NCBI GenBank assembly: GCA_000310025.1
Contig: FN649734.1
Span: 4,378,592 to 4,424,269, forward strand
Direction of reading: 5' to 3'
DNA length: 45,678 nucleotides
Source of the DNA: Ectocarpus siliculosus
Taxonomy: Eukaryota; Sar; Phaeophyceae; Ectocarpales; Ectocarpaceae
Part shown: positions 11,094-23,100 of the stretch, in pieces
Layout of the letters: the number at the start of each line of letters is the position of its first letter
Position numbering within the stretch: position 1 is the first letter of the stretch
Translations under genes and position numbers: made by a program
The notes under the pieces: generated by a model
Told to the model about the DNA's origin: nothing
Seen by the model: only the letters and a program-made list of their open reading frames with translations
Database searches by the model: none

Positions 11094-11221
11094 TCATTTC
11101 GCGGAGCTCCACCGCCTCGGCGCTTGGTCCTTCCGCCTCTCTTGCGAGCTGCGAGGTGGTCATCAGCCATCCACGCCCAAAGTTGAGTTACCAACGTACC
11201 TACGAGTTCAAGGCGACAGGC
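11094..11221. promoter_or_regulatory. Short divergent intergenic region, likely shared promoter
   Basis: The LSM3 start codon (11222, plus) and the transporter's upstream ATG (11093, minus) are only 128 bases apart, or 203 if the transporter starts at 11018. No clear TATA box is seen. Both promoters and 5' leaders must overlap here or inside the neighbouring gene, so a bidirectional promoter is inferred from geometry alone. Confidence 0.5.
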
Positions 11222-13538
11222 ATGTCTTCTTCTGTTGAGGAGCCACTGGATCTGATTCGGCTGTCTCTCGATGAGAGGATCCACGTCAAATGCCGCGGAG
11301 AGCGGGAGCTAAGGGGCAAGCTGCACGTGAGGTTTAGCTACTCTTACAATACACGTGCTGTTGTAGCGAGAGAACGATCGCGAATCATTTGTCACCGACA
11401 TGTTCGAGCTGCACTCCATGGATGTGTTGATGTGTTGATTACGACAACAACGTTGCACAGCGACGGGGGGACGGATCATATCGTTCCGCTTTGCTTCTGC
11501 GTGACACACATCTACTTTTTAAAAACTACTGGTATTTCTTTCGAGTGCTGTGTAGCCTACTGGGTTGCATCAGGGCACAGACTACAGGTACAACAGCAGT
11601 ACTTTCGGATGACATTTTGCTGTGCACGAGGCCGTTGCTGCACACAGCTGTCGCAGGCAGAGAGCTACAGCAAGTAGTCGCTACAACCAAATCCTCTAGC
11701 AGCTTTGCGTCGATTTGCCTCCCCTCCCCGGCTCTCTTGGCAGATCTCTGTACCTTCCTCCGCCTGCCGCGGCTCCACTCATTGTTGCCATACTAGTGAA
11801 GCCGCTGTTGGCTGTTTCTACCAGCAGGGTCTGTCGGCGAAACCTCTGATATCGAGTTGTGTACACTATGTATACTGTACTTGTAGTCTCCGATCAACCG
11901 AAAAATCATCAAGGTTCACATTCTGCTGTGCGTCTGAGCAGGACTCTGTTATTTAGCTGCTTGCTGGATGATCTGCATTCGGGAACCTGTTCCCCGAACC
12001 AATCCCTTTTGCTGGAAGCGTTGCGCAAGCAGGGGCTCAATTCAGCGACCAACCCTTCGGTTTGCATTCTTGCTTCTTCTCGAGGGAGGCGTGTTGTATG
12101 TTTCTCCCTCTCGGCCTCCTTTCACTTTGAACCCAGCCCTTCCCTCCCCTCCCCCCCCCTCCCATTTTTTCGTGTGGTATGTGTGTGCATGTGTACCCAC
12201 CCCTTCGTAACCCGTGCGCCTTGGTTATTTCTCGGCAGTCGTACGACCAGCACTTGAACATGGTGTTGGGGGATGTGGAAGAAACGGTGACCACGGTGGA
12301 GGTGGACGAGGACACGTACGAGGAGATCGTTCGGGTAAGAGAAAACTGAGTTGCAGGCGGGGCATGTGCTGATGTTTTGCATGCCTTAGCGGTTAGACCA
12401 TGGACCACGCGTCCTCGAGAGGACGGAGCATTGTTTCCACAGGACTGATCACCGATGGCCAATCGCATCACCGATGGCCAATCGTTATTTCCTACTTTCC
12501 CGTTGCGGGGTTCTCGTTTTGGTGTGATTGGCCCGCTTGCCGTTGAAGAGGAACACAGACACCCGTCGCTTCCTTGTTTTGTGCGGGAACAAGGACGGGT
12601 CTTTGATTGGTCATAGCACTGCTGCGTTTTCATTCGTGCGGTACTGTCGTCAACAAGGAAGCATGCTGAAATGTTTGTGATACAAAATGTCGCGAAAGAG
12701 CGGAACCCATACCAGTTTGATCTGGAGCGAGGAGAGGCAGTGAAGTGGGCTGGGACATGTGAGCGAAGCACAGGGGGGCCGGTTTTAGGGGTCGAAGACG
12801 TTGTGAGCCGATCGGTGCATTTCCTGTTGAAGTGGACGAGCGTCCCCCCGTGCTCCTGACGCAAGTCACCACGTTCCCGGACGTTGAAAACTCACAACGT
12901 AGTTGGCCTTCTACAGAACTAGACACATATTGCTTCGTTTTTGTGGGTCCTGTCTAGACTACTGTGTACCGTTTCGTCCGGGAATACGTTCCCTTCCCCT
13001 GACAAGACGCTGCCCAAGGGCGGAGACGGTGGGTCAAAAACGACAGCAGTGGATAGCCAAGGTTTTAAAGGGCCGGTAGAGTGTGGGCCACATTTCCGTC
13101 AGTCATTTTTTTTTCTCTGTTGGTGTTCTGTGCAAGCAAGATTGACTGGACCTTTTTTTTGTATATATTTTTGGCTTGCTGCGTGTCCTCCGTTCGATGA
13201 CGCGCCCGTGAACGACACACTTTCCTCGCTTACACGGTGAGATTTCGCATCTTCTACCATACCCGCCGATGATTGAGAAGTGTTTAGATTGTACAGCATC
13301 ACCCTCGGCGTCCCTCGAATCTGCCACGCCTCAACACTGACCTCCCTGCTCCCGACTCTTTTTCCCTTCTCCCTATCCCCGCTCACTGCTGTGGCTCTTG
13401 CTGCATCCGCTGGCTGCGACACCACTCGGCATACTTGGGGCCCGACGTGGCCCGCAGACTTCAAAGCGAAGTATCGAGATGCTCTTCGTGCGGGGGGACG
13501 TCGTAATCTTAGTCTCCCCGCCGGTGCGCACAACATAG
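11222..13538 (+). CDS. LSM3: LSM3, U6 snRNA-associated Sm-like protein
   Basis: LSM3 is a subunit of the heptameric Lsm2-8 ring (binds the U6 snRNA 3' end, nuclear splicing) and the Lsm1-7 ring (cytoplasmic mRNA decapping and decay). Exons are 11222-11326, 12239-12334 and 13458-13538, all joined in phase 0, giving 93 residues, normal for the family. Exon 1 carries [18 protein letters not shown] and ELRGKLH. Exon 2 carries [18 protein letters not shown], which is very close to LSM3 of other eukaryotes. Exon 3 carries the Sm2 motif [13 protein letters not shown] and ends at TAG 13536-13538. The Gly usually following RGD is Val here. GT-AG borders are canonical (GTGAGG, GTAAGA). It is transcribed divergently from the magnesium transporter. 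Confidence 0.95.
12448..12484. repeat. Tandem duplication of a 19-base unit in LSM3 intron 2
   Basis: ATCACCGATGGCCAATCGC at 12448-12466 is repeated directly at 12467-12484 with no mismatch over 18 bases. It lies in intron 2 of LSM3, about 115 bases after the donor. It looks like a recent local duplication. Confidence 0.9.
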
Positions 13539-15923
13539 GTGATCAGTTTTGCAGTGGTGGAGCAGATGCTTATTCTCTGGCTTGTTTCTTGTTTTTGCCC
13601 GCTAGACCATGAAGGACGACCCGCTCTCTCCCGCGGGACGTCCTCTTATTTTGGGCCAAAGTATTTTAAGTGAGTTTTGTTTGTGCCATCGCGGGGTTTT
13701 GACGTGAGCTTGGGGAGGCGGGCGGCCGGAGAGCGAGGAACCTGCTGGATCAAGATAGCACGCGTGCGCGCGCGCGGGAAGGGCTAGATCATTTTTATTG
13801 CGTGGTATGACACATTTTTCTTGGAAGCCGGGGAGGTTAATCAGGATTCGCTCTGGGGGGCGGTATTGGTCCTGCGTCAGCGGCTGCGAATGTTTCGTGC
13901 AGCTCAACATACCTTCTCGTGTCTGTTTATGGTTTAATCATGGTAAAATTCACAACAGTTCGGAGGGTTCACTGGGTGATTGGCACTAGATGTTGTACCT
14001 TCGACTGTGGGTTGTTTTTTGTGTGTCTCGCGTGATACAGGTCGCCGTAATTTTGGCTGGCGATGCTGGTTTGGATGGGATTTTCTGGTGTCCCTCCTCG
14101 GCCTGCGTAATCAAACTGATGTGCCTAGAGAGCGGCGAACGACAGCAAGCGCCTCTTAATGAATTGTCACTGCATGCTCCCATACTTGCGCGATTTCGAA
14201 ATGAGGTGATGACGCACATCTTTCTCCTACATAGATGCGCAGAGTGTAGACAAGTTCGCGGGCAGCCATGGTCGACCACACAATTTTGATGTTTGCTTTT
14301 GGCTGCATTCTTGTGCTGCCTGCTCTCTCGACAAGAACTGCTGGTTGCGTTCTTTTCTAGCCATGTCTCTTTGTTCGGGAACCGACGAGTGCATAGCGCA
14401 TACGGTACACGAACGGCACCCCATACCACGACTCTAGTCTGCGCTAGAGAATGAGGGACATATTTGACCTGGCTACGCGTACCTGCGAGTCTTTCGGGAA
14501 ACAGAACACAATTGGAAAGGGGTGCCAACCACGACCACAGGGGGAACACGGGAAGATATTCCAATCCAATTGGACCAATCAGATCAACATGAAAAGACAA
14601 CACCCGTTTCCACATCTTGGGGTAATTTTCGAGGCAGGAGACAGAATTGTTTTCCGCTTCTTCTGTCGTTTTCTGTCCCAGTCGACACCGGAGCAATGTT
14701 CGAGCGACTTGATTTTGTAGACTATGCGAATATCGGAGATCCTGCCTTTTCGAAAAAAAGTCGACCGCGTCGGAGATGGTCTTTTGACACCCGGATGGAG
14801 ATGGATTCGTGGAAGTATGAAATATACTTGCAACTACCAAATATTCCCGACCGGGCTTGCAACTGACTTCTGGTCTTCACTATACGAACCTTGTGTAGGA
14901 GATAGATGAAAGAGACGAGTCACCGTGGTGAACGCGTCGGATCTTCCCATACAGGTCGTGACGAGATGGATTATTATTGGTTGTTGGCTTGTCCCTGCGA
15001 ATTGTCGACCATTCGGTTTGATGGTACACCTGGCCACACGTTTACCATCAAACCGAATCAATGATTAGGCGGGGCAAGTCAGCAATCAAACCATCGCATC
15101 ATGATGGAGAAGTATTTGCGAAGGCCTAACGCGTTCGCTACGGTCATCGTCTCTTCCATCTGCTTCGTACGTATTGAAAGTGTATCTATTTAGCCTAGAT
15201 TACATATGTACTACTGTACGTATATATAGAAAATGTGAACATGCAGGGAGAACGCGTGAACCTGCACAGCAGCAGAATACCAGGTAGAAAGTCCTGGGTA
15301 CGAGAACATTACCCAGAACACAGGCTAAACTATGATGGTAAGGGGCAGCACACCAATCGATGGCGCACCTGTTGTTGTGAGACACCCGTACCATTAATGG
15401 TGCCATGTACGCTCCGTGCTCACTCCTGCCAATACGTCGTCCGGGCTTCTACAGCTACATACACGTGAACGCCGTTGAAGTTCCAAGCCCAAAACCCCAA
15501 GAGGTGAAGAGTACCAATAGCCATCAAACCTTCGGGAGGTGAGCATTCATGATGACCTTCCCCAATGCACACAATGGATAACTTGTAGTAGACTATCGCT
15601 AGACTTGCGCGCGAACGAAAACGCGGCAGGGGGTGAAGGAAAGATATCCAAGGAATATGAAAAGAGGCGTTGTCATATTCGTCGCATCTTCTGGTCGGTT
15701 TCGCTCGCGGTCTGTTCGACCTCGCGACCAACCACAAAGCTTGCGCCGCGATCACCGGCTGTGATACAAATTATCCGTGCCCGAACAGCCGATCGCCTTC
15801 CTCTCCGTGTTCTCCTCCCCTCCTCTGCTACTGTAAGCGAGCAGATTTAGAGGGTGAGGCGTAGAGCATTCTAACACGTGAAGCCTTTGCGCCGTCAAAT
15901 CGCAACCACCGTCCAATCCCGTC
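13539..15923. other. Intergenic region, no gene recognised
   Basis: About 2.4 kb between the LSM3 stop and the start of the OSCA-like gene. The longest frame is on the minus strand, 13986-14840 (284 codons), with no recognisable domain, signal or paralogue. Overlapping plus-strand frames near 14450-14910 are equally unconvincing. A perfect hairpin sits at 15011-15058. The last ~120 bases before 15924 are pyrimidine-rich (around 15795-15832), which would suit a promoter or 5' leader, but no specific motif can be named. Confidence 0.55.
15011..15058. repeat. Perfect 16-base inverted repeat (hairpin)
   Basis: ATTCGGTTTGATGGTA at 15011-15026 is the exact reverse complement of 15043-15058, with a 16-base spacer. 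A shorter related word, ATCAAACCATC, follows near 15090. It is not followed by a T run on either strand, so it is not an obvious polymerase III terminator. It may be a transposon-end footprint or a structured transcript element upstream of the OSCA-like gene. Confidence 0.9.
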
Positions 15924-17151
15924 ATGGCCGGAGACGACGATGAGGACAAATCGGGCCGCGGAAACGTTGAGAACGAGACTACCGCAGCAGCAGAAGAAGA
16001 TCGTGTATCAGGTACTGCTGCGGACGATCAAAAGTCAAGAAACAGCAGTGCACGAGAAGAGGACGAGAAGGCGTCCAACAGAGGGTCCGACGATGGTTCC
16101 GCGAAGAGTGATAAAGACGCAGATGAGGCTGCCTCTCCGACAGAGGACAAGGATGAGGGCAGTGACGGAGAAAGTCGAGAGAACAGCACAGGCGAAGCAT
16201 CAGTATCCAAGGGCAGTGACGGCGGTGGTACTTCTGCCGGTAACAGGGAGAAACAAAGCGGGGAGGGTGGAGCGGGCAGCAGGAGCAACAACAGCGTTGT
16301 TAGTGAAAAAGTCGGTGATGTTGCTGACGACGGCGACGCCGAGAAGAGCGAAGACGAGGGGGGAGAAAGCAAAGGCGGTTCAACTAGCAAAACCAGCGAG
16401 GATCCTCCTAGCGGCGAAGAGAAAGAGTCCGGCGATCCCGAACCCAATGCGCAAGGAGGAGAAAGTGGTGATTCCGCTACGAGTGCAAGCACCGAAAAGG
16501 GGAAGGACAGCGAGGCGGCCAAGAATGAGGTCGGAAAGAGCGACGGCAGCCAGGGGACGAAACTGGAAAAAGGAGTAGCTGGTGAAGGTGAGGCAGCAGG
16601 AAAGGACGGCTTGCAAGGTGTGCTAGAAGAGAGATTAATGGCAAGGAAATGAAGGACTTGAAAATACGGTTGTCTGCACCCACCGGTGTAGCCATCCCCT
16701 CATGTTTGTCACTGCAATGTGGACTGCTATTACCGGATGGTGTCTCGGCGTCCCTGGCTTCGGAGTCGTTCCGTTTAGAGGGTAGGTATGGAGTGCAAGC
16801 GACGGGAACCGGCCTCTACTCATAAACAAACAGTTCACCTTTTCGTAGAGAAATTGGTCGATGGGGCGAACCGTCCGCAAAGGGACCGGCGCCATTCGCA
16901 CGGTTGCGAAGCACCTGGCGAACGTCTAAAGTAAATGTCAGCGTATCCGTTACCCCTGGCCTTGTTCAGGAGGTGCTCTTGCCATCGATGTCGCAACTGC
17001 CAATGGCGAGAAGAACGTCGATGGCGGGCCTGCGTCCGATATCGCGTCCAAAGAGAGCAGCTGTGTCGAGGAGGATATTGACGAGATGGAGGTGGATCTA
17101 GATAAACCCTGGGAGAAACCATCGACTGAACGCGCCAAGAGAGCGGGAAAG
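15924..17151 (+). CDS. OSCA-like gene, exons 1-2: acidic disordered N-terminal tail
   Basis: About 280 residues dominated by Glu, Asp, Ser, Gly and Lys with almost no hydrophobic residues, starting MAGDDDEDKSGRGNVEN at ATG 15924. Exon 1 stays open to TGA 16652, but a GT donor within it restores phase to the next exon: AAG|GTGAGG at 16588 is the better match and AAG|GTGTGC at 16618 has the same phase. Exon 2 (16970-17151) continues in an acidic frame and ends RAKRAGK at a canonical GTGAGT donor. The tail is predicted cytosolic and disordered from composition. It could also be read as a separate small gene ending at 16652, which I consider less likely. Confidence 0.7.
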
Positions 17152-20100
17152 GTGAGTTGGTGCACTTGGTGTACCTGGCCGAACGGCACTAATACGACGG
17201 CCAGCTGAAACCAAGTCCAGTTGATTGAACTGGCCTTCGATTATTGACCTGCGGCGAGCGCACTCTTCAACTATGGTGGTAGCCTAACAAAAAGCTCGCC
17301 ACATCCTCGCAGGTATCCTTGTTACTGCACGTGTGTGCTGTTGGTCGAAGTACATTCTCTGCAGCTCGCACCATGTACAGTAAACGGTAGTTGGAACAAA
17401 TACTCGCATGTAACTTGTTCTGACAAGTTGTCTATTGGTGGGGGGGAAGCACAGCTGATTGCCCTCTGAAACTACAGTAGTAGGGGTGAAACACCACATG
17501 AGATAGTATATTTCTACACAAAGTATGTCTCTGTCGTTTGATCGCTTTTGGCCTGTACTCCCACCCAACGATGCCACAACAACGACCTTAGAGGATGATC
17601 TGGAACAACGGAATGAGGTACTACTTCAGCACCAGCATCAAGGAGATCGGTTCCATGGGCGTAGGCATGTACCTCTACTTCTGGATGGTGCGGATTGTTG
17701 CCATCATGTTCTGCATCTGTGCATTCCTTTCAATCCCGGCGATGGTCCTCAACCACGAGGTGAGACGAGGCGAACACCCCGCTCGTGCCCACGTCCACAA
17801 CAGATTGCTAAAGGCACGGTGGAGTTGGGACAGGGGGAGTGGAGGTCGGATGCCCACCCACCTTTTAAAGAGGAAATATTTGTATTCAGCAGTGTATCGA
17901 TCGACAGGAAAATGGTAGTCCTTGCATCTTTCGGGATGCTGTCAGCACACCAGGTGGTCCATCACCAAGCAATCTAGATATTTCTGCAGTTTGTTGTGAT
18001 TAGCCGTACATACCTCTGGCTGCCTCCGTACCAACGCTCAGGGCAACGCGGGAATGGCGATATCGGAGACCGATGTGGACTCTCTCGGTCTGGTGGCGCT
18101 AAGCTTCGGCAACCAGGGGCTGAACCCCGACCTCGTGGTGGAAAGCGGGTGCATCTCGAGCAACGGCACCGTCGATTGCACCGGGGAAACCGTCAAGGTA
18201 TGAGTAGAGTACCTTGCGTGTGTGGAGAGACTTCATGGAACAGGCGGCTGCTTAGCTGCGAGCCGGTGTGACTGCTCGACCTTTTCTCCAGTTTGTCGTT
18301 TATAGTACCATTTTAACTCAGGAAGTCGGCTTCTTGTCTTTCACTGTAAGCAATGGGATGACCTGAATTTTGGTTCTCTTCTTCCAAGGCCCTGACCTGG
18401 TTGATTGGCAAGCAGTCGTTTGTGGCAAGGCACGAAGAGACGAAGTTTAACCGTTTTATCAGGGTTCACGTTGGGACGCCGTATTCATCTCCTTGCCCGC
18501 AACTGGCCAAACGACGTTTTGAGGAGCTTGCCTACCCACCGCAGACTGCTAGCGTTGCTCTCGGTTTCTCGTTGGTCACCATCATGACGGCAAGCAACCG
18601 CTTGCGTAAAAAAAGGTTTTTCTGTGAGCTTTTTAACTTATTCTCTACCCGCTGGACACAGTTGCAAAAGGGAGAGCAAATAGTGAATACATCGTCCCCA
18701 ATTAGATGCACCCAACCGTTCCCTCCATGCACCTCTCCCCCTCGGCCTTGCCTTCCTTCTCCCTGCCCGATCCCCCGTACCCTAATTGCAGGTTATGGGG
18801 GAAGCGAAGGACGTGCTGTGGGTCGGTTCCATCCTGGTCGGGGGCGAGATCTTGATCGCCATTTTTTTCGTATTCTTTATTGTGATCTTGTCCGAGAGAC
18901 TAAAGGTACGCACGTTCCGAGTAGGCTCCGAACGCAGATGATAAACCTCGAAACGAACTGTTTAGTGCCATTCTTGTCTTTCCTAGCATACGCATACGAG
19001 CACTCGAATGGGAACTACAGGTCCGGAGTAAAAGCAAAACTGTCCCCCGTGTGAAGGTGACCACGTGGTGTTCTTTGACCGAACTAGAATCGAGACCGTG
19101 TCTTGAGGGAAAATAGCCTGTCTGTATTGAAGAAAGAAGTTGGTCTTGAGTCGCAAAGCACCGATGACACACTTGATAACGAAACACGTTGCTCCCGGCA
19201 GTGAACACCTCGATTCCCGCAAATTGCACCATTTTCCTCCAGCATCGCCCCATGCATACCAACTAGCACATATTGTTGTTTTTGTTAGTCAAGGTCGAAT
19301 ATCGAGACTATGCAACTTCCACACCTGTTTGGTCAGGGCAAGCATACAAATAAACGTGTGCGATTCGAAATCATGCACAGACGAAAAACTGTCTGACAGG
19401 TACAGGCGCAATCTGTTTCGATTTTTAGACGGAAAAAATAGGACGTCCGTGTAACTCTCAGTTTCGTTCGCGTGACAAGAACGCCCAAATGGTACACATG
19501 CCACGTTCTTTTCACTTCATCAACGATCAAAGGCAAAAATCGACGAGATCGACGACGCGAACGTCACGCCCGGGGACTACACGGTCATGGTGCGAGGGCT
19601 TCCCGCTGACGTCACCAAGGAAGAGGTGAGTGTCGTACAACCACGAACGAAACTGGCAGTCTCGAAAGAGCGTAACGTTCTTGTTTGTTAGGCTTGCGCA
19701 GTCTCGGTGAAGCCATTGTAGAAGAACCGAGCGCTGACCATCTGTCCAATGGGGCTACGGCATGCGTGCTTCTGTGCGTTGCTGCGGTTTTTCCTGGCCT
19801 TTCAATCTGTATGGTCCTCCGCCAGGTCCTGCATGCAGCCTACACGTCGATGTACCCATAAAATTGTCTCTGAACAATCGTCGGGTCAGAACTAAGCATC
19901 CTCCATTCCTTGTCTTGCCCCCAGCCACCGGATAGTGCATGACGAACTGAGTGCATCGCGTCAACCCCTGTCCCGAGGTGCCGCAGTCGAGCATCGTAAT
20001 GTTTGATGATATCTTGTTGCACACGCACACCATTGGTACACGCAAACTACCGTGTACCCCCCTTCCCGTACCCATTGTCTTCCCTCCAAGGTCCGCCAGC

Positions 20101-23100
20101 ACTTCTCCGACCTATACTCCTTGGTGACGCCGAGTCCGAGCTACCCGTTTCTGGGGGTCTCCACAACCGGGGTTGGCTTGTTCTGGGGATCTACCTTGGG
20201 TTTATTGTTCGGCCTGCTGGTGCGCACGTTGAGGATTTCAATAGTCGAACGGGGTTCATCTCGTAGAGATTGTTTGTCTCCTTGCAGTGACTTTCTTTGT
20301 GGCACTCCGTAACCATGGATAGGTTATCTATGGGTATTCTGGAGATGCTGCACAGAGGTCAGAGCAGCGGCTTGCCTGTCACCAACATGATGTGAAATGC
20401 TCGTATTTTTGGCATCCGTTTCCCCGACCACCCGGATCCTTGGTTAGAGAAAATACACCTGCCGTCCCAAAGAGAGGAAATCCTTGCGGCACCAACAATA
20501 CGGGCAAACGCACTGCTTTCTTTCCAACAGACGGGAAACAACGTGCCCGAAGCAAGCATGCCCCACATGTGCATCCACCAAACAAAGCGTATTTCGCGGC
20601 AGTCTGGCCACCAGTAAGAGGGATAATTTGTTGACTCTCGTTGAACGAACCGACGAACCGCAGGTGGCCCCCTCGGTAGTCGAGTACGCGGAACTGGGGA
20701 CCGGAGCCTCCGCCTTTGGAATGGGCGTGTGCACCGTGCTCCTCTGCGTGCTGTCCGTGTACGCGATCGTGGAAGGGTGCGGCATTGGGCGACCGAGAAA
20801 GAGGGACACGCCTCTGCAGGAATGGGAAAAGGGGAGGTGGGTGCGAGAGGCCACGGAGATGAGCAGGGAAGAGGGGATGAGAGAAAAGGGGCACAGACAG
20901 ACGGGACGCCAGCGACCAAGGCACACGGAAATATCGATCAATGGTTCGGTTGCTCCTGGACGCGGACGACTAGCAGCGAACGGCAAATCGAACACCAAAT
21001 GTTGCCTTACTCGGGAGAATTGTTTTGACACACAGTTAGAATACTGGGTCATCGGCTTGACGACAACATGTGCACCCCGGGTTTGGGCAGGGGAAGGGGA
21101 GGGTAGGGGCAATATTCTTGCTTTGGTAAGGGACATCCTGTAGGAACCACTCAGTTGTTCTCAACTTTCTGCCCTGGATGTGGCGGTTCCGTACTAGAAG
21201 TACACCCCTCGATCACCGACCCGCCGACAATCTTTCGGCCGCCGTTGCGTCGTGCCCTACCTCTCCAACAACAGGAAGCAGCGGGAGAAGAATAAGATAA
21301 AGGCGGCCGCCTCGTCATCCAAGTACTCAGCCGCTCCGGGAAAGGTCATTCCCGTAGAGACTGCTCCCGATGCTGCCCCCGCCGCCACCGGCGCAGCCGG
21401 TGGTGATGGTGTCATCGCCAAGGAGTTTGATGGCACGGCGGCGGCGGCCGCGGCGGTGGCGGCGGATGGGAGTGCGGGGGAGATGTCGAGGTTGGAGGAG
21501 GGGGTGGGGGGAGGGGGAGGTGGCGAGGCGGGGGGGTTGACCCCGCCGTTGGACGTGCCAGGTGTTTCCCCTGCGCAGGACGCGAAGCCGCCCGAAGACC
21601 CGCCAAAACGGTAAGGAGGACGGAGCACGCTCGGATGTTAGACGAAATGTGGTGAACGGTGACTTCGCAGACACGCTGGCACCGCAGTACGTAAGGTTCG
21701 ACGTTCTTCTCTCTTTCTCAACGAAATGTGAAACGAATGCAAACACAGCTCCGCTCGGGGAGGGTTCTGAGCGTCAATAAGCGATAGTGTTGCTGTGATA
21801 AGGATCAAAGCAGCCCAACGACCCACCGATCCAAGAAGAGAACGAGCGCAATGAGATTCCGCGCACCTAGGAGTAGGTTCGTGAAAATGATATTTGCATT
21901 CATTGTGTAAATCGCTTGCATTTGGAAGGAGAACTTTCACTCTAATCAAGGCATTGTCTCTAAACGCAGACACTCCTCTATTTGTGCTTGGTTGTTGTCG
22001 ACCGAACGATACACACACGTGCTCAGGGGCTTCCCCGACGAGCGACTACCGGACCCTCTGCCCTGCCAGAGCTGCCTAAACACCCACGACAAGTCTTTCG
22101 TAGGCGGCTGGGTCGCCGACGTCGTGCTGGGTAACCCCGTAGGGGATGTTCTCATGGGCTTCATGGACCAAGAGGTAATCCATCATGTTTTGGTTTCTGT
22201 GCATGCCACTCAGTTGGCACGTCTCTCTGTACCCGCTCGTTGCCGATATGGCACCGCGTAACTCTCGCAGCGTTTTTGTGCTAGGTGCAGGTAGGTGGCA
22301 CGGGTGGTGTGGTCAGTCTCGTTGGGCGGCCGTCTGCATGTCCAAAGTGAACAAACTGTTCAGGGTGCTATTTGTAGTAGCATCGTTGTTTGTTTATGGT
22401 AGGTGGATCATTGAATGCATTGATTCTGAAGAGAGTATCAGCGGAAGCGCCTTGAAAAGCAGCGCCGAGCCGAAAAGAGGTCGTCACGTCAAGCTCACAG
22501 CAACAACCTCAAGCGAAAACAACAATCAAGAAGGGCCAAGTTTTCGAAACGAAAAAGCACGCAACACGCGTACAAGTCACGTGTCGGCAAGGGCGGGCAT
22601 CGATACCGTATGCCCTCAGCCAGGTATTTTCATTCAGGCCAGAACGTGTGGTACTTGCTTGGCGCTGACACGCTGCGGTAACGGCCGATACGACCCTCTC
22701 CCTCAGGAAGCATTAGCCGAGATCAGCAAGGCCCGGACGGTCGTGCGGCAGATGAAGACGCTGGGGAAGGCCAAGAAGCTCGCCAAGGCGGAGGCGAAGC
22801 TCGCGAAGCTCAAGGCGAAAGAGGCACGTACGCGAAGGGGGAGAGGAACAAGAAAAATATTTGTACAGGGTTATAATTTACATTTAGTAATGAAGGTACT
22901 ATTTTGTTTTTTTGTAGGACAAGTGGAAAGCTGTTTGGGAACGAGGCGCGATGGTGTTGGAGGTGCATGATCCACCGAGAAAGTGGAGAGAGAGAAGTGT
23001 ATGGTGATATATGGGACAGAATTGGCCAGGAAAGCAGGCTAGAAATGGAAATTATGAAAGAAAGTAGCCGTGAGCATATGGTAAAGCTGACCGTCAGCCA

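Noticed and set aside
12037-12864. 275-codon minus-strand open frame
   Set aside because: It runs antisense across LSM3 exon 2 and both flanking introns. It has no recognisable domain, and the plus-strand LSM3 reading is certain.
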